This document shows positions 1-16,914 of a DNA stretch of 23,086 nucleotides, in pieces (position 1 is the first letter of the stretch; the number at the start of each line of letters is the position of its first letter). Below the pieces are notes generated by a model that had not been told where the DNA came from, ran no database searches, and worked only from the letters and a program-made list of their open reading frames with translations. Both the position numbers and the translations under genes were made by a program. The DNA is taken from the NCBI GenBank assembly GCA_001579985.1, contig LRSR01001637.1, positions 1 through 23,086 of the forward strand, read 5' to 3'. Source of the stretch: Hypsibius dujardini (taxonomy: Eukaryota > Tardigrada > Eutardigrada > Parachela > Hypsibiidae).

Positions 1-146
1 ATCGAGCTCTGACGTATAGGGGGTGAGGGTCTGTCCTTGAATTAAGACAGCAATTTTAGATCTCAAAATTTTTTTAATCTTGAGAGTTTGAAAGAACGTG
101 TTTTTTCAATAACATTTTATAGATCCGCATGCCATTATTCTTCCTT

Positions 147-251
147 TCATTTGAGCATCATACTAGTACCGACAAAGGTTCCGATGGCGATGGTTCCGAG
201 GAAATACGATACGAGGAGGCTCGGTCGACCGACATTCCCATCATTACGAAT
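147..251 (-). CDS. Possible 3'-terminal exon of an unidentified membrane-protein gene
   Basis: Read on the minus strand, an AG at 252-253 is followed by 34 open codons and a TGA at 147-149. The peptide contains a hydrophobic, glycine-containing stretch (SLLVSYFLGTIAIGTFVGTS) and ends in MMLK, as expected for a short C-terminal transmembrane tail. The polypyrimidine tract before the AG is weak and I found no convincing upstream exon. I do not recognise the family. It could be a chance open stretch. Confidence 0.22.
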   Translation of the reverse strand: MRNDGNVGRPSLLVSYFLGTIAIGTFVGTSMMLK

Positions 252-1475
252 CTAGACGCTTTTCTTCGTTCTAATTTTGAAAATTTGAAGGATAACTAAG
301 TGTTATCGGTGCTGAACTTTTGTTACTAAAGCGGAAATTTAAGATTTTGGCGCACAGGCGGTTCCAACGGCGCTGAATCAGCGTCTGAAATTAAGGGGGG
401 GGAGTAAAAAAAACTGACGAACTCTGACGAAGGGGAGGTAGCGGTAAGGCCGCCTAATATCGAGCGATTACGTAATTGTTGAACGTTCCCTAACTCGACT
501 ACAGAGTAGGAACTAGTGAGCCTCTGTCCACAAACTATATAGCACGACAGCTACACTGTTGCATGCATGGCTTCACCGACTGCATCCATTAAGGGCAATT
601 AACCTTATCTTTTTTCATGTGTGCAAACCTTGACATACCTAAAAAAATGACTGCTCGACAGAAGAAACACGCTTGGGGCATTAACGAAAACCCGTCAAAT
701 TTGGAAAGCTAATATCTGGAAGCTGTAAGCAAATGTCTTTATACAAATACCCAGAGGAAAGGTGATAGATTTCGAACGGCTATATATTCAACAAATTACC
801 ATTGCTTGTTCAAAGCCAAGACTTTGACCGAACTTGCAGGCATATCATTAGTACTAAAGCGAATGGTGTACTATAAAATTCAGTTGTAAAAGTGACGAAT
901 GGACGTAGAACAACGAGACCAAGCGGTGATTCGGTAACGAGTCAGTTCGTCTGCTTGTCACAGATAAAATAATAGATCCAGAACCAAAGGTAGGCCTTTC
1001 AAAGTCAAAGATTAGCTCCCACGGTCCAAGTTCTATCGACCGCATGATTTTCTTTAGCGATGACATAAGTTGCTGGTAATCGACGCTGTTGGTGTTACTG
1101 TACCATAAATATTTTGCGTGCCTGAGAATTTCTCGTAGGAATGTCAACAATAAAACTACAGAATTCCTGAAAATATGAGAGGCTGAGTCCAAACAAAGCC
1201 AAACCAAAACAAACTAAAGAAAAGTTAACTGAACGCTTCCCCGTTGATTGACACGTCAAAAGTATGTTCGAAAAAACGTGAATTTTTCAAATACTCTGTT
1301 TTGGCTCGTCAACCTCTCCCTTAGGAGAAATTCATGTTTAATTGAAATCACGAGGTCATACTTCATTTATTGTCCATTCTACGGATCATTTATTTAAAAA
1401 GTGTTGCATAAATTGTTAAAATCGATTGTCCATGCTTTTAACACATGCAGTGGCTACCATTTTGTAGAAGTATTA
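252..1475. other. 3' flank of the astacin-GH18 gene, nothing firm
   Basis: This stretch lies downstream of the minus-strand fusion gene. It has an 8-G run near 395 and several AT-rich tracts. A 117-codon open stretch at 854-1207 (minus) has no recognisable domain and no supporting splice partners. I see no gene that I can support. Confidence 0.4.
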
Positions 1476-1481
1476 TTTATT
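1476..1481 (-). terminator. AATAAA polyadenylation signal candidates of the fusion gene
   Basis: On the minus strand AATAAA occurs at 1481-1476, 15 bases past the stop codon. Further copies lie at 1394-1389 and 1372-1367. Any of the three could set the 3' end; the downstream pair leaves a more usual 3' UTR of about 100-130 bases. Confidence 0.5.
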
Positions 1482-1495
1482 TTCTCGCCGCGTGA

Positions 1496-7673
<6,178 letters not shown>

Positions 7674-8241
7674 ATTTTACAAAAAAGTTTTAGCCAAGCG
7701 GTATCGGACCATCAAACAATTGGTACAATTTTAGCAGTAAGATAAAGTTAAAACATTGTGCCACCAGGACTTGTCTACGACGAGGTACTTCGTGTCTTTT
7801 TCTATGCTTTATGAGATTTAATTCGAGTACTTCAGTTGTACTAACCAGTTTTTCGTTGTGAGAGTGGATTTATCGTTCTAGTAGGCTTTCGCCTAACAAG
7901 TATTTCCAGTCGCCGACAGCGAAGCAGTTGTTGCATAAATCAGCTTCCACGTTCAAACCATCCTTTCTTGATTGCTGAGCATATATATAATTTCATATAT
8001 TTTCATTCGTTACTCGTCAGTGGAAATCATTTGGATGACATTTTAAAATCTATGATGTGCAATAACCAAGCGGAAAATATAAAGTTCGACGGAATTGCAC
8101 CAGACCCTTTTCGTTACTGAAATCTAAATCTCTTTCTTGTGATTTAAGATATTCCAAGTCTACAAAACTGTAGAGAAAGAAACACACATCCAAGTCATGT
8201 GCTAACAAATCATGATTTTTTCGGTTTTTATCTGATGAACA

Positions 8242-8250
8242 TATAAATAG
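8242..8250 (+). promoter_or_regulatory. TATA-box-like sequence
   Basis: TATAAATAG matches the metazoan TATA consensus on the plus strand. It lies far upstream of the plus-strand astacin start codon, so its use is uncertain. It could equally be chance in AT-rich DNA. Confidence 0.2.
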
Positions 8251-9225
8251 TAACGAGGAGAATCTTTGTCATAGCAAATTGCTTTTCCCACCAAAAAAAT
8301 GTTCGAAGGCAAGTAGACAAGTTACCGCACGACAAAACTTCGCAGATATTTTTGTCTAGATTTGCCGCTAGTATTTAAAGTACCTCAAACGCAAACCCGC
8401 TCCTGCTGTTGGTTTTTACGCGTACTTCATACTGTTTGCGAGACTGTCATATCTAGCCAATTTGTCCATGATGTTTGATTCAATAAAAAACAAACTAGCC
8501 CTCTCGGCAACCAGGAAAGCTTCCAGTTTTTGCATGCTGATAAATTTCTAAAAGATTAAAGTCACCGTTGAGTATTTTAGACAGAGCAACATGCTGTGAA
8601 TTAGCTACTTCGTATATCGCATTGTTCTGTGAATTCAATTAAACAAAACGAAGACATGGATTCAGCAATTAAACTTGCCTTCTTCGACGCTAAGTAGGCA
8701 GGCATGAATTAACAGACTCATTTCACTAGATGTAAATTTCGTTACCGTTAATCGTGAAAAGCGAAAGAAAGACAGATAGGCTAAGGGATAGACAGACAAT
8801 CATTTATGTTTGCTATTTGTTGAACGAAGATGAAACTGGTTGAGTAAAAAACGTGTTCCAATGAGTCACAAACAAAGAATGTCCAAGACGAGGTTCAATA
8901 GGTCCCGGCGGGCTTGTGCAACTGCGTGAGTAGATTTGACGTAAATTCATAAAACACAAGATGAACGAACTCATTGTACGTATCCCAGACAGAATTATTG
9001 GTTTGTCATTGTCGTACGATTGTCGAAAAACCAATGTGTTTGAGACGCTGAAAAGTAAAAACTGGTTTTGTTTCTCGGCAGAAAATTCTAATGCTCAATC
9101 GTCATCACTATCTATGGGCTATCATAAAACGTATTACTGTTTGTGATTCGACTTCTCCACCCTCGCAATCGGTGAATAGTTGGGTCTTTTCACTTTCTCA
9201 TTGCCTAAATATTTTTCCCTTGATC

Positions 9226-9279
9226 ATGGCAAGTACAATCGCAATTATCTCGCTGCTCCTATTCGGATCAGTTTCTTGA
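9226..9279 (+). other. Signal-peptide-like mini-ORF upstream of the plus-strand astacin
   Basis: ATG at 9226 opens 17 codons reading MASTIAIISLLLFGSVS before TGA at 9277. The peptide has the form of a short secretory signal. It ends 39 bases before the astacin start codon and is in the same orientation. It might be an upstream ORF, a relic of an older first exon or an alternative leader. No good donor site joins it to exon 2. Confidence 0.2.
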
Positions 9280-9318
9280 GTACATCATGTTTCTCCTTTG
9301 CAGTATCTTCCCCACATT

Positions 9319-11823
9319 ATGCAGCAAATCACATGGCTTTTCATGGCGACATATTTCGCGTTGCCCCATTCAATTGCGGGAAGTTCAATTTCGAAGCGTG
9401 ATGCGGAATACAAGGTCCCATTAAGTATAGATCATACGAGGTTTTTTTTTTGTTTCAATGTTATTTTGTTTTTTCAGTGACACAGTTTGTTTATACTGAA
9501 AAATTAATACGTAATGAGGTCTTCGAGATGAAATAAACTGCATTTTTTTTATAGATTGGCGAAATCTGATTGACCCTGACGTCTATCAGTATTCCCAAGC
9601 AAAAAAAGACGCATCCATCGCTGCCGATCGGTTTGAGGGGGACATTAGCGGAATTGACTTTGACCCTTCCACAAACACGGTAAGTTTCATTTTAACTAAT
9701 TTCATTCATTCGAGTGTGTGTCAGCAGATATTTGTGTAAGTGCTTGTAGAAGGATTTAGCAGCTAACGCGGTCATCAACGACGACAGGCTCTGGCCGAAT
9801 GCCATCATTCCGTACACCATAAACGAGGACGAGTTCAGTAAGAGAAAAGCACGATCATTGCTGGCCAACATTATATACTTTATTTGAAATAACATCTAAA
9901 ATGACTATAGCATCAACTGATATTCAGCTCATCGAGAGGGCCATTCGCGGCATGGTTGCTGAGACCTGCTTAAAATTCCCACCACGGACCAACGAAAAGT
10001 ACTATGTCACCTTCACAAAAGGAACTGATGGGCAAGTATTATTACAAAGATGTGTAATCGCAGAACGTTACTCTTCGCAATTGTTTTTACTTCGAATAAC
10101 GAAACATTGAAAACCGCGAAGTTCGCGCTTTCTGTTCTAAATGAAGTGAATATTAGTTCCATTCAGCATGTAGCCTTGGTAATATATAATTTCTAGCTAT
10201 ATGATATTTCAAATCATTCGAAATAAAAAAATCTACTAAAATGTTTATTAAAATGGTGCGAAGGTGGAGACTCTTTAAAAGCGCAGAATTACATTGGAAT
10301 TCAATTCCTCAATAGATCGAAATTTGTTTGAATTATTATTCAAATTTGAAGAGATATTTCAACAAACTAGAATAAAATTTAGATTATCTAACTACACCAC
10401 TAGATGCACTTCGTACGTGGGCAACCTTCACGGACACCAAATGATCAGCCTTCACTCAAGCTGCTTGACGCTCATTGGCGAGATCCAGCACGAAATCATG
10501 CATGCCATCGGGTTCCAGCACGAACAAAGCCGCATAGACAGGGATCAGTACGTCCATGTCATTTTCGACAATATCCCAACAAGTAAGAAATGTTTTACTC
10601 CTATCCCCAAGGCTAATCACACCAACTGATTTATTAGTATTGTTCATGTATGCTTCCCAGACGGCCCAGTAAATATTGACAAAAAAAAACGGAAAAGAAA
10701 TGAACATACAGTAAATCAAAATTCAGAAAAATTAAAACCACAAAATTATTCTTGAACATGCAAACATTTTCGAAAATCATTATTCAGACTAATGCTAAAT
10801 AAGAAAAAAGAAAGAAATTTAAAACAAAAAAATACGAAAATTCAGAGGAAGAACTTCATTACCACAACCTCAAAAACGTCAATTCTTGAACGAAATTAAC
10901 AAGAAAGTATTGCTCGATTGTAAGTGTGCTTGCTAGCAAAAAAAGAGAGATTTACTTCACACGCACAACACTATTATGGGCCTGTGCAAGACAAAACACT
11001 CCAAAATCTAATTCACGTGGCTCGTCCATTCCTTAGTATTCGGTGTTTTCTTTTCCTGGATATTGCAGAACAGTTTTGCATTTGTCACTTATGAAATAGC
11101 TTTTCATTATTCTTTTCGGTGATTTTACATCCTTTAATTTTTATAAATATCCCTTTTTGTGTTTTCGGCATTACTTGCATGATCGTTCATCCAGGTTTGC
11201 ACAATCAGTTTGCCAAATACCGAGGTCGAACATTCGATCTTCCGTACGACTATAACAGCATCATGCACTTTGCTCATAACACCTTCTCCAAAGACCCGGA
11301 AAACCTGCCCACTATACTGCCGAATGAACAAGCACCCATTGGAAACCGAAAAAGTTTGAGCGTATTTGACGTCAAACGCATCAATGCCCTTTATAAATGC
11401 TCCCAAAAAGATGCAGATAAATTGAATGACCATGCGCAGCCACGTACTACGTCTTATACAGCAGAGCCAACTCGAAAGCCCAACAACAGAAATAATCGAG
11501 CAAACACTTCAACGACGACAACTTTCACTCCCAGGGATGATCCAATAATCAACCCAGTGAAGCGACCAACAACTCCAATACCATCGTCTGGAAAGACGGG
11601 AAAAAAATCTCAAAGTAAATTCATAATAATTACGTATAACGAAAAGGCTCAGTCGAGAGATTTGCTATTTTTCACAGGAGAAACCTCTCGGTGCCCAGTC
11701 AGCGCGGAAGGCCTGGACATAAGCAGCTGTAATTCGAGCGAAGACTGCAAAGTTGATGGCCTTGGGACAAAGTGCTGCACATTTTGTAAAGGCAGTGTCT
11801 GTAACAATTACTGTGCTAACTAG
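9319..11823 (+). CDS. Secreted astacin metalloprotease with Thr-rich linker and 8-Cys tail
   Basis: Predicted secreted zinc endopeptidase, 394 aa, 7 exons: 9319-9424, 9555-9679, 9750-9837, 9911-10031, 10404-10582, 11195-11614, 11678-11823. All phases agree and the exon sum is 1185. A signal peptide covers about residues 1-21. The propeptide carries FEGD at 62-65 (aspartate switch) and the mature domain begins near RLWPNAIIPYTI. The zinc motif is HEIMHAIGFQHE (H176, E177, H180, H186), and cysteines 126, 148, 167 and 275 fit the two astacin disulfides. The Met-turn reads SIMHF (228-232): the Met is kept but the conserved zinc-site Tyr is Phe232. Residues about 276-346 are a Thr/Pro/Asn-rich linker. 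Residues 352-392 hold eight cysteines spaced C-x11-C-x5-C-x8-CC-x2-C-x4-C-x3-C. Intron 4 uses a GC donor. The convergent minus-strand paralogue at 13735-15748 has the same intron positions. Confidence 0.88.
10032..10403 (+). other. GC-AG intron (intron 4 of the plus-strand astacin)
   Basis: The donor reads GG|GCAAGT and the acceptor ends cactag. Only this GC donor gives phase 2, which fits the next exon (A TGC ACT TCG) and restores the family sequence DGCTSYVG. The paralogous intron at 14581-14966 uses GTGAGT at the same codon position. Confidence 0.75.
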
Positions 11824-11997
11824 AACTACAACTGGGTCCCTCCATGCGAGACATGTTTGAAACATGTGGGAGGAATGTTAAATATCTTTCACTTCAAGTA
11901 AAACAATTTAAACGGCGGGACATCCTTTTAACTGCGAAGTCCCTCGAATTATCCTTCTCGTCTCTTCAACCAATAATATTTTGTTGTTACCTTAACA

Positions 11998-12003
11998 AAT
12001 AAA
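11998..12003 (+). terminator. AATAAA polyadenylation signal of the plus-strand astacin
   Basis: AATAAA lies 175 bases after the TAG stop codon on the coding strand, which suits a short 3' UTR. Confidence 0.6.
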
Positions 12004-12799
12004 AGAGCTGGAAGGCTTAAGGTCGGTAAAAAATACTGCAGAATCACGCGCTATGTTTAAACCTTTTCACGAAAACAATTGTTTATTCTCTGTGGCATTT
12101 CCTAATTAGGATATCCGGTCATGCAATCACGGGCAAGATAAAAAAGGGGTTTATTTATACTGGATACATCAAAACGATCCAAAATGAATACTAACTACTG
12201 GCATTCCGCAAAGCTTACACTCAAACCGCGGTGAGCAATTTGTTCTTCTGTTGAATTTTGCTGAGCCGTACTGCAATCTGCTCCTGAGTTTCTTCACAAA
12301 CCTGTTTATCCCTTTCTGACAGGTTCTCAAAAGTATTAGTTAGAACACTTTTCTAGAACGGAGAGCTGTAAATTATCTTGCGAGAATTGATGCAAATTGC
12401 CAGGTGCTCATTATCAACGCGTGTGATATTATTGGACGGCACCAAATAAAATAACGTTGGTGGTTATAATTTATTCGAAAAATAGGGGAAATGAATTATC
12501 AGCATTCTTGTGTGTCAGTCTCTACTTTGTTCATATCGTTTTTGGTTCGTTTTTTCGCACAACAGGTTTTGGTTTGTCAGACCCCAAATTTTTAGCCCAG
12601 GCGGATATGGTACTTTCACAGCACTATTTGTTAATCGATAAGAAAACGCCGTGTTTTGGCGAGTCATGGTTTGCAAGAATGGAATACATCAAAGGCGAAC
12701 CCCAGCAATCGAAAAGGAATAGTTAAGAGATATTGTAACGATACACGTCCAACACCATAAGCCGTGCGATTCAAACGAAACCTGTTCCATGCGAATAAT
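12004..12799. other. Intergenic stretch without a supported gene
   Basis: An 89-codon open frame at 12457-12726 (plus) shows no domain, no signal peptide and no splice partners. I see no other structure. The stretch ends where similarity to the astacin linker exon begins. Confidence 0.4.
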
Positions 12800-13078
12800 T
12801 TTCTGATACCGGATCGTCATGAATGTTCTGGACGTAAACGCATACGAATGGCCTACTAACCCGGCACCAGATATGACGACAACGGAGGCCATCGTTTCTA
12901 CCACGACGCTCACAACACAGCAAACTTCAACTGACGACTCAACGGACGCACATCAACTCACACAACATCAACTGACTCAACGTCAACTGAACGCATGATT
13001 ACTTTCACGTCGAAAGCGAGAAAACGCCGAAGTAAGAATATTAGCGAAACCGGAATTTTTGTCGAGCAATTTTTAGGA
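12800..13078 (+). pseudogene. Astacin C-terminal exon fragment, frameshifted pseudogene
   Basis: This fragment is clearly similar to exon 6 of the minus-strand astacin (14200-13920 read in reverse). Similarity runs from the end of the protease domain (accggatcgtcatgaatg), through the Thr-rich linker (frame reads STTTLTTQQTSTDDSTDA), to the donor-site region (agtaagaatatta). An 11-base deletion near 12842 removes the codons around the terminal NLLY segment, and a second shift follows STDA, so the frame is broken. No catalytic exon and no 8-Cys exon accompany it. It is inverted relative to its closest relative about 0.85 kb away, which suggests an incomplete inverted duplication. Confidence 0.72.
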
Positions 13079-13662
13079 GTTTCAGGCTCAATTTCTTGTC
13101 GCCTTTTTTGTCTGAGTCACGCCCGTATAGAGACAACAAATGCCTTTGAGTAGAATGTTCGTAACGAACTCTTACCAAGCGACAAGTGGAAGTCAGGCAA
13201 CTCATACAGTTCGTGTGATATCCACTGTGATTTATTGGTATTTAACATGACTTTTATCATCAGCAATACCCAACAAGCTTCTAGTAATTAATGGTACTTC
13301 ACTTTGCTGGTGAGTAGTTTGCTTCACGAGTAGGCGACTCTCAGCTCTTCTACGAACATTCACGCATGAAATCAATTGTTCCGTTGGAATAACAGCCGCC
13401 GAAAACATTGTTCGTCCGAATCCTAAAGTTGCCTCCGTTCAATTTCTTTCTTTATACCTTTTTTTCGAAATTTCACAAATGCAGATCGCTTTCAAAGATC
13501 GCAATTGAATATTGATTGTCTACGAGACGGGCGGCGTACAAAAGAATACGGCGACATTACATATGAACGTATATCGCTGCTGACTACCGTCTGTGGAAGT
13601 TATTCTTATATAATCCAAATTGTGTTTGATTGTCGACGTGAAACTAGTTACCGAATGAATTT
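13079..13662. other. Intergenic stretch, nothing recognised
   Basis: This lies between the pseudogene fragment and the 3' end of the minus-strand astacin. I find no open frame with a domain, no RNA gene and no clear repeat. Confidence 0.4.
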
Positions 13663-13668
13663 TTTATT
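13663..13668 (-). terminator. AATAAA polyadenylation signal of the minus-strand astacin
   Basis: AATAAA reads on the minus strand 67 bases past the TAG stop codon at 13737-13735. Confidence 0.6.
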
Positions 13669-13734
13669 CAATTAACCCTTTCCATGCAACTATCGACAGG
13701 TTAAAGACAATTAATAAATATGCCTGTATTATTT

Positions 13735-15748
13735 CTAATCCGTACAGTAGTTGTTACATCGATTGCCGCTTATACAGAACGTGCAGCACACTGTTCCCGA
13801 TCCCTTCGTGATACAGTCCTCTGCTGACTGGCAGTTGTCCACAGGCAATCCGTCGGCACTAGTCGGACACCTTTCTGTAGGAAAACACAATTAGCAATTT
13901 AAACATTTCTCGCAAAGATTCCGGACTCGTTATTATTCTTACTTGGGCGTTTTGTCGGTTTCAACGTGAAAGTAATCATGCGTTTAGTTGACGTTGAGTC
14001 AGTTGATGTTGCCTCAGTTAATGGTGCGTCCGTTGAGTCGTCAGTTGACGTTTGTTGTGTTGTGAGCGTCGTAGTAGAAACGGTGGTCTCCGTTGTCTCC
14101 ATATCTGGTGCCGGGGTAGTAGGGCATTCGTACAGGAGGTTGATGCGTTTTACGTCCATAACACTCATGGCGACCCGGTTTCCAATGGAGGCTATTCCAT
14201 TGTTCGGCAAAATAGTCGGAATGTCCTCATCTGACTGCCTGGCGAATGCGTTGTGCGCGTAATGTAGAATGCTGTTGTAGTCGTACGGTAAATCGGAAGT
14301 TATGCCGCGATATTTAGCAAACTGATTGTGCATAGCTAAAGATGAAAATTGGGTACAATAATTATCAGAAAATGTGGCTCCTGCTGTTAGGAATATTTTA
14401 CATGGAGGGATATTTTGATAGATTATTCGCACGTATTGGTCCCTGTCCATGCGGCTTTGCTCGTGCTCGAATCCCAGGGCGTGCATCAGCTCGTGCTGAA
14501 CTTCACCTAGCATGGTTAAACAGTTGGCTTGAAGGTTGATAAATTGCTGTTTTTGAGTTCGGCCGACGTATGAATAGCACCTAAATGAAAGCGAGAATTT
14601 TGTTCACAGGTATTCGGGCGGTTGAAAGCCGAAACCCGTTGCACGAGTTTTTTTTCGACAGATTTGTAATTCAATAAATTTCAAATTTCAAATTATCTTC
14701 TCAGTATGGTAGCTTCCAAAAACAATTTTTCAGTGTTTTTCTCTCCTAAAGATGTGTTTTCGCTTTTCTGTTTCAACACGAGGCGCTGCAGATAAAAAAC
14801 CGGCGTTCGCAAAAAAAAGTTCAGCAAAAAATCATGTTGAAACATCGTTGTATATTTTATTTTGAAATCAGTAAACGCGTGATTGTTTTTGCCGAAATTT
14901 GTTTATCAAACTTCTTGTTTGTATTGGTATGCCGTGAAGTTTGTAACTACCGAACAAAATACTCACCCGTCAGAGCTTTTGACAAAAGTGATATAATTTT
15001 TCTCATCAATTCGCGGAGTGAATTTGATACATGTCTTGAGCATCATGTCTTCCATTGCGTCCCGAATCAGGTTGGTCTGAGTTGAATCTGGAATGAAAGG
15101 AAGCACATTAAAAGCAAAGTTTCAACTAAAAAAGGAAGCATTTTTTTATTTCGTGGCTCACTGAAATCGTCCTTGGTAAATGTGAATGGCACGACTCCGT
15201 CAGGCCAAAGTTGGTCTTTGTCCTTTACAGCGTTTTTGACTCTCAGGGCTGCGATTTCTGCCTGTAATATATCAGGCACAAAATTATCCAAGCGCCACAT
15301 GTCCTGTTTAGCTAATGGAATATTTATCGGTGCTTTGGTTCCATCACAGGATCGAACACCAATCAAATGTGAACAATCCTCGCTTCGTATTCTGCTGAAG
15401 TCAATTCATAAAAATACCTCGAACTGTACTACGCTTACCTTATCGACCGGTATGTCTACGCCCGAAATGTCTCCTTCAAACAAGGCTCCACTCAACGAAG
15501 AGTCCTTTCTGCTTTTTGAATAAGCATACACAGATGGGGAAATTAGGCTGCGCCAATCTGAAAATAGTAGGTAACAATTTAGGCAATGAAACACGGTAAC
15601 TTTATCATGTGACCGGATCATGCTTACTGGAAGGGACTGAAAGATCTGCCTCCCGTCTGACAACCATATGAGCACTAGTCATGTCCCAGACGTAACATGA
15701 TGTAATAACCAACAGTACGACCGTCGCGTGATGCGAGTTCATTTTCAT
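13735..15748 (-). CDS. Secreted astacin metalloprotease with Thr-rich linker and 8-Cys tail
   Basis: Convergent paralogue of the gene at 9319-11823; 390 aa, 7 exons: 15628-15748, 15439-15557, 15162-15261, 14967-15087, 14402-14580, 13943-14335, 13735-13874. All introns are GT-AG, phases agree and the exon sum is 1173. Exons 4 and 5 (121 and 179 bases) match the paralogue exactly in length. Residues 1 to about 26 are a signal peptide; a second in-frame ATG two codons in is an alternative start. FEGD at 67-70 is the propeptide switch. The zinc motif is HELMHALGFEHE (H183, E184, H187, H193). The Met-turn is SILHY (235-239), with Leu in place of Met and the Tyr kept. Cysteines 133, 155, 174 and 284 fit the astacin disulfides. 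A Ser/Thr-rich linker follows, then eight cysteines (347-388) spaced like those of the paralogue except x5 before the seventh. Protease function is inferred from the family; the 8-Cys module is unassigned. Confidence 0.88.
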
Positions 15749-15939
15749 TGGCCACTGGTTAAATAACAGATAAAAACGGTGGGAGAAACTAAAGTAAAGC
15801 TTTAGTTTTGTAATGCAACATGTATATTAAATGTCAGTCACTATTTTTTGATATTATCAGAAACCAATGAGAAAGGAATATAACTAACAATGAAATGGCA
15901 ATTTATGGCTGTTGAACATTCAGATATAAGTAAATCACG

Positions 15940-16001
15940 TCCGAGGTACCCACAAAGTGGTGACGAAAGTTCCGAGCTACCCACAAAGTAGTTACGAAAG
16001 T
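15940..16001. repeat. 31-bp tandem duplication
   Basis: Two adjacent 31-base units start tccgaggtacccacaaagt and tccgagctacccacaaagt and end in acgaaagt; they differ at about 3 positions. They lie about 190 bases upstream of the minus-strand astacin start codon, so a regulatory role is conceivable but unsupported. Confidence 0.8.
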
Positions 16002-16496
16002 TCCAATCTGTACGACTGAGAAACAACATATGCCCAGCGGGAGATGAACCGCTCACGTACCAGACTTAATTATTGCGTCTCATCATCGCAATTCCAACTG
16101 GCTTTCGCTGTGAGAGTACAGGTCAATTGTATAGATACTAGTCCAGCTACGCTTCTGCTTACAAACCTGTTCCAGGCCAGCTTGCAATTCTTCAGAAATC
16201 GCTTATTCATACTGCATTATGCTTTCCGTTTGACGTGAGTTTGACGTGTAGACGTGGAAATTGTGTAAGAACCGTCAACACGCGTGGGAAGATAACAGGT
16301 TTATCATTCGGGTAGCTCACGACTGTCTGGAAAATCTAAACCGTAGCCTGCCGAACTAGTAGAATTTACTAAAAACGACAGTTTTTCTTAACAAGGAGAA
16401 ATCCCATGAAACTCTGAATCTTCAGATATAGTGGTTTTTATAAATCATCAAATTTTTTAAAACCACCGAAGGGCATTGCATGTGTGCACATGCTAA

Positions 16497-16914
16497 TCTC
16501 TATACTAATCGAGCTGTGTTTGTCCATACGCGGGTCCGTTCGCTACGCGTTTGAAATCGTTGCGATTGCGTTTCTACGCAGCAGCAGCACAAGTACTACG
16601 TAGTTGTGGGTGGCGCTGGCGGAGGACCGTAGCATACTGAATGCCGCCATAATTGTCGAGCTAACGTTCAAGAATATACTGACAGCAAAAAACAATACAC
16701 AGACAGATCGAGAAACATACAATCGAACAGGGCGGTACAACGTGACAGATAGACAGAGTGATGAAAAAAAAACAGATATCGAGACATTAAGCCGGAACCG
16801 GTTGACAGAGGAGACAGTCAGATAGTCAGACAGATAGACAGCCAGTCAGATAGACAGACTGACAGGCAAACGTTGCGGTGACTGAGAACGCGCGTAGCGC
16901 GCGGGCGAAACTAG
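16497..16914 (+). mobile_element. Possible non-autonomous Helitron-like element
   Basis: The left end reads A|TCTCTATACTAATC, matching the 5' TC start seen in many Helitrons. The right end has a GC-rich palindrome (cgcgcgtagcgcgcg) followed about 8 bases later by CTAG, which fits the CTRR terminus. There are no terminal inverted repeats or protein-coding domains. Degenerate GACA/GATA repeats fill the right third. The base after CTAG is C rather than the expected T, so the exact end is doubtful. The call is tentative. Confidence 0.42.
16800..16865. repeat. Degenerate GACA/GATA tetranucleotide microsatellite
   Basis: Alternating units (agacagatagacag, gtcagatagacagac) fill this stretch, with a smaller block near 16745-16757. 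They appear to be part of the Helitron-like unit. Confidence 0.75.

Larger units (their letters stand above)
7674..9318. other. Divergent intergenic region between two astacin genes
   Basis: The fusion gene reads left and the next astacin reads right from this 1.6-kb interval, so it should contain both promoters. AT-rich runs occur at 7979-8003 (atatatataatttcatatat). A consensus-looking TATAAATAG lies at 8242-8250 on the plus strand, but it is about 1.07 kb from the plus-strand start codon and would need a 5' UTR intron. A degenerate GACA/GATA stretch lies at 8764-8800. I see no protein-coding gene. Confidence 0.5.

Noticed and set aside
854-1207. 117-codon minus-strand open frame with a hydrophobic N-terminus
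   Set aside because: No domain, no splice partners and no conserved motif. It lies past the poly(A) candidates of the fusion gene.
12457-12726. 89-codon plus-strand open frame between the two astacins
   Set aside because: No homology to astacin or another family and no signal peptide; likely chance.
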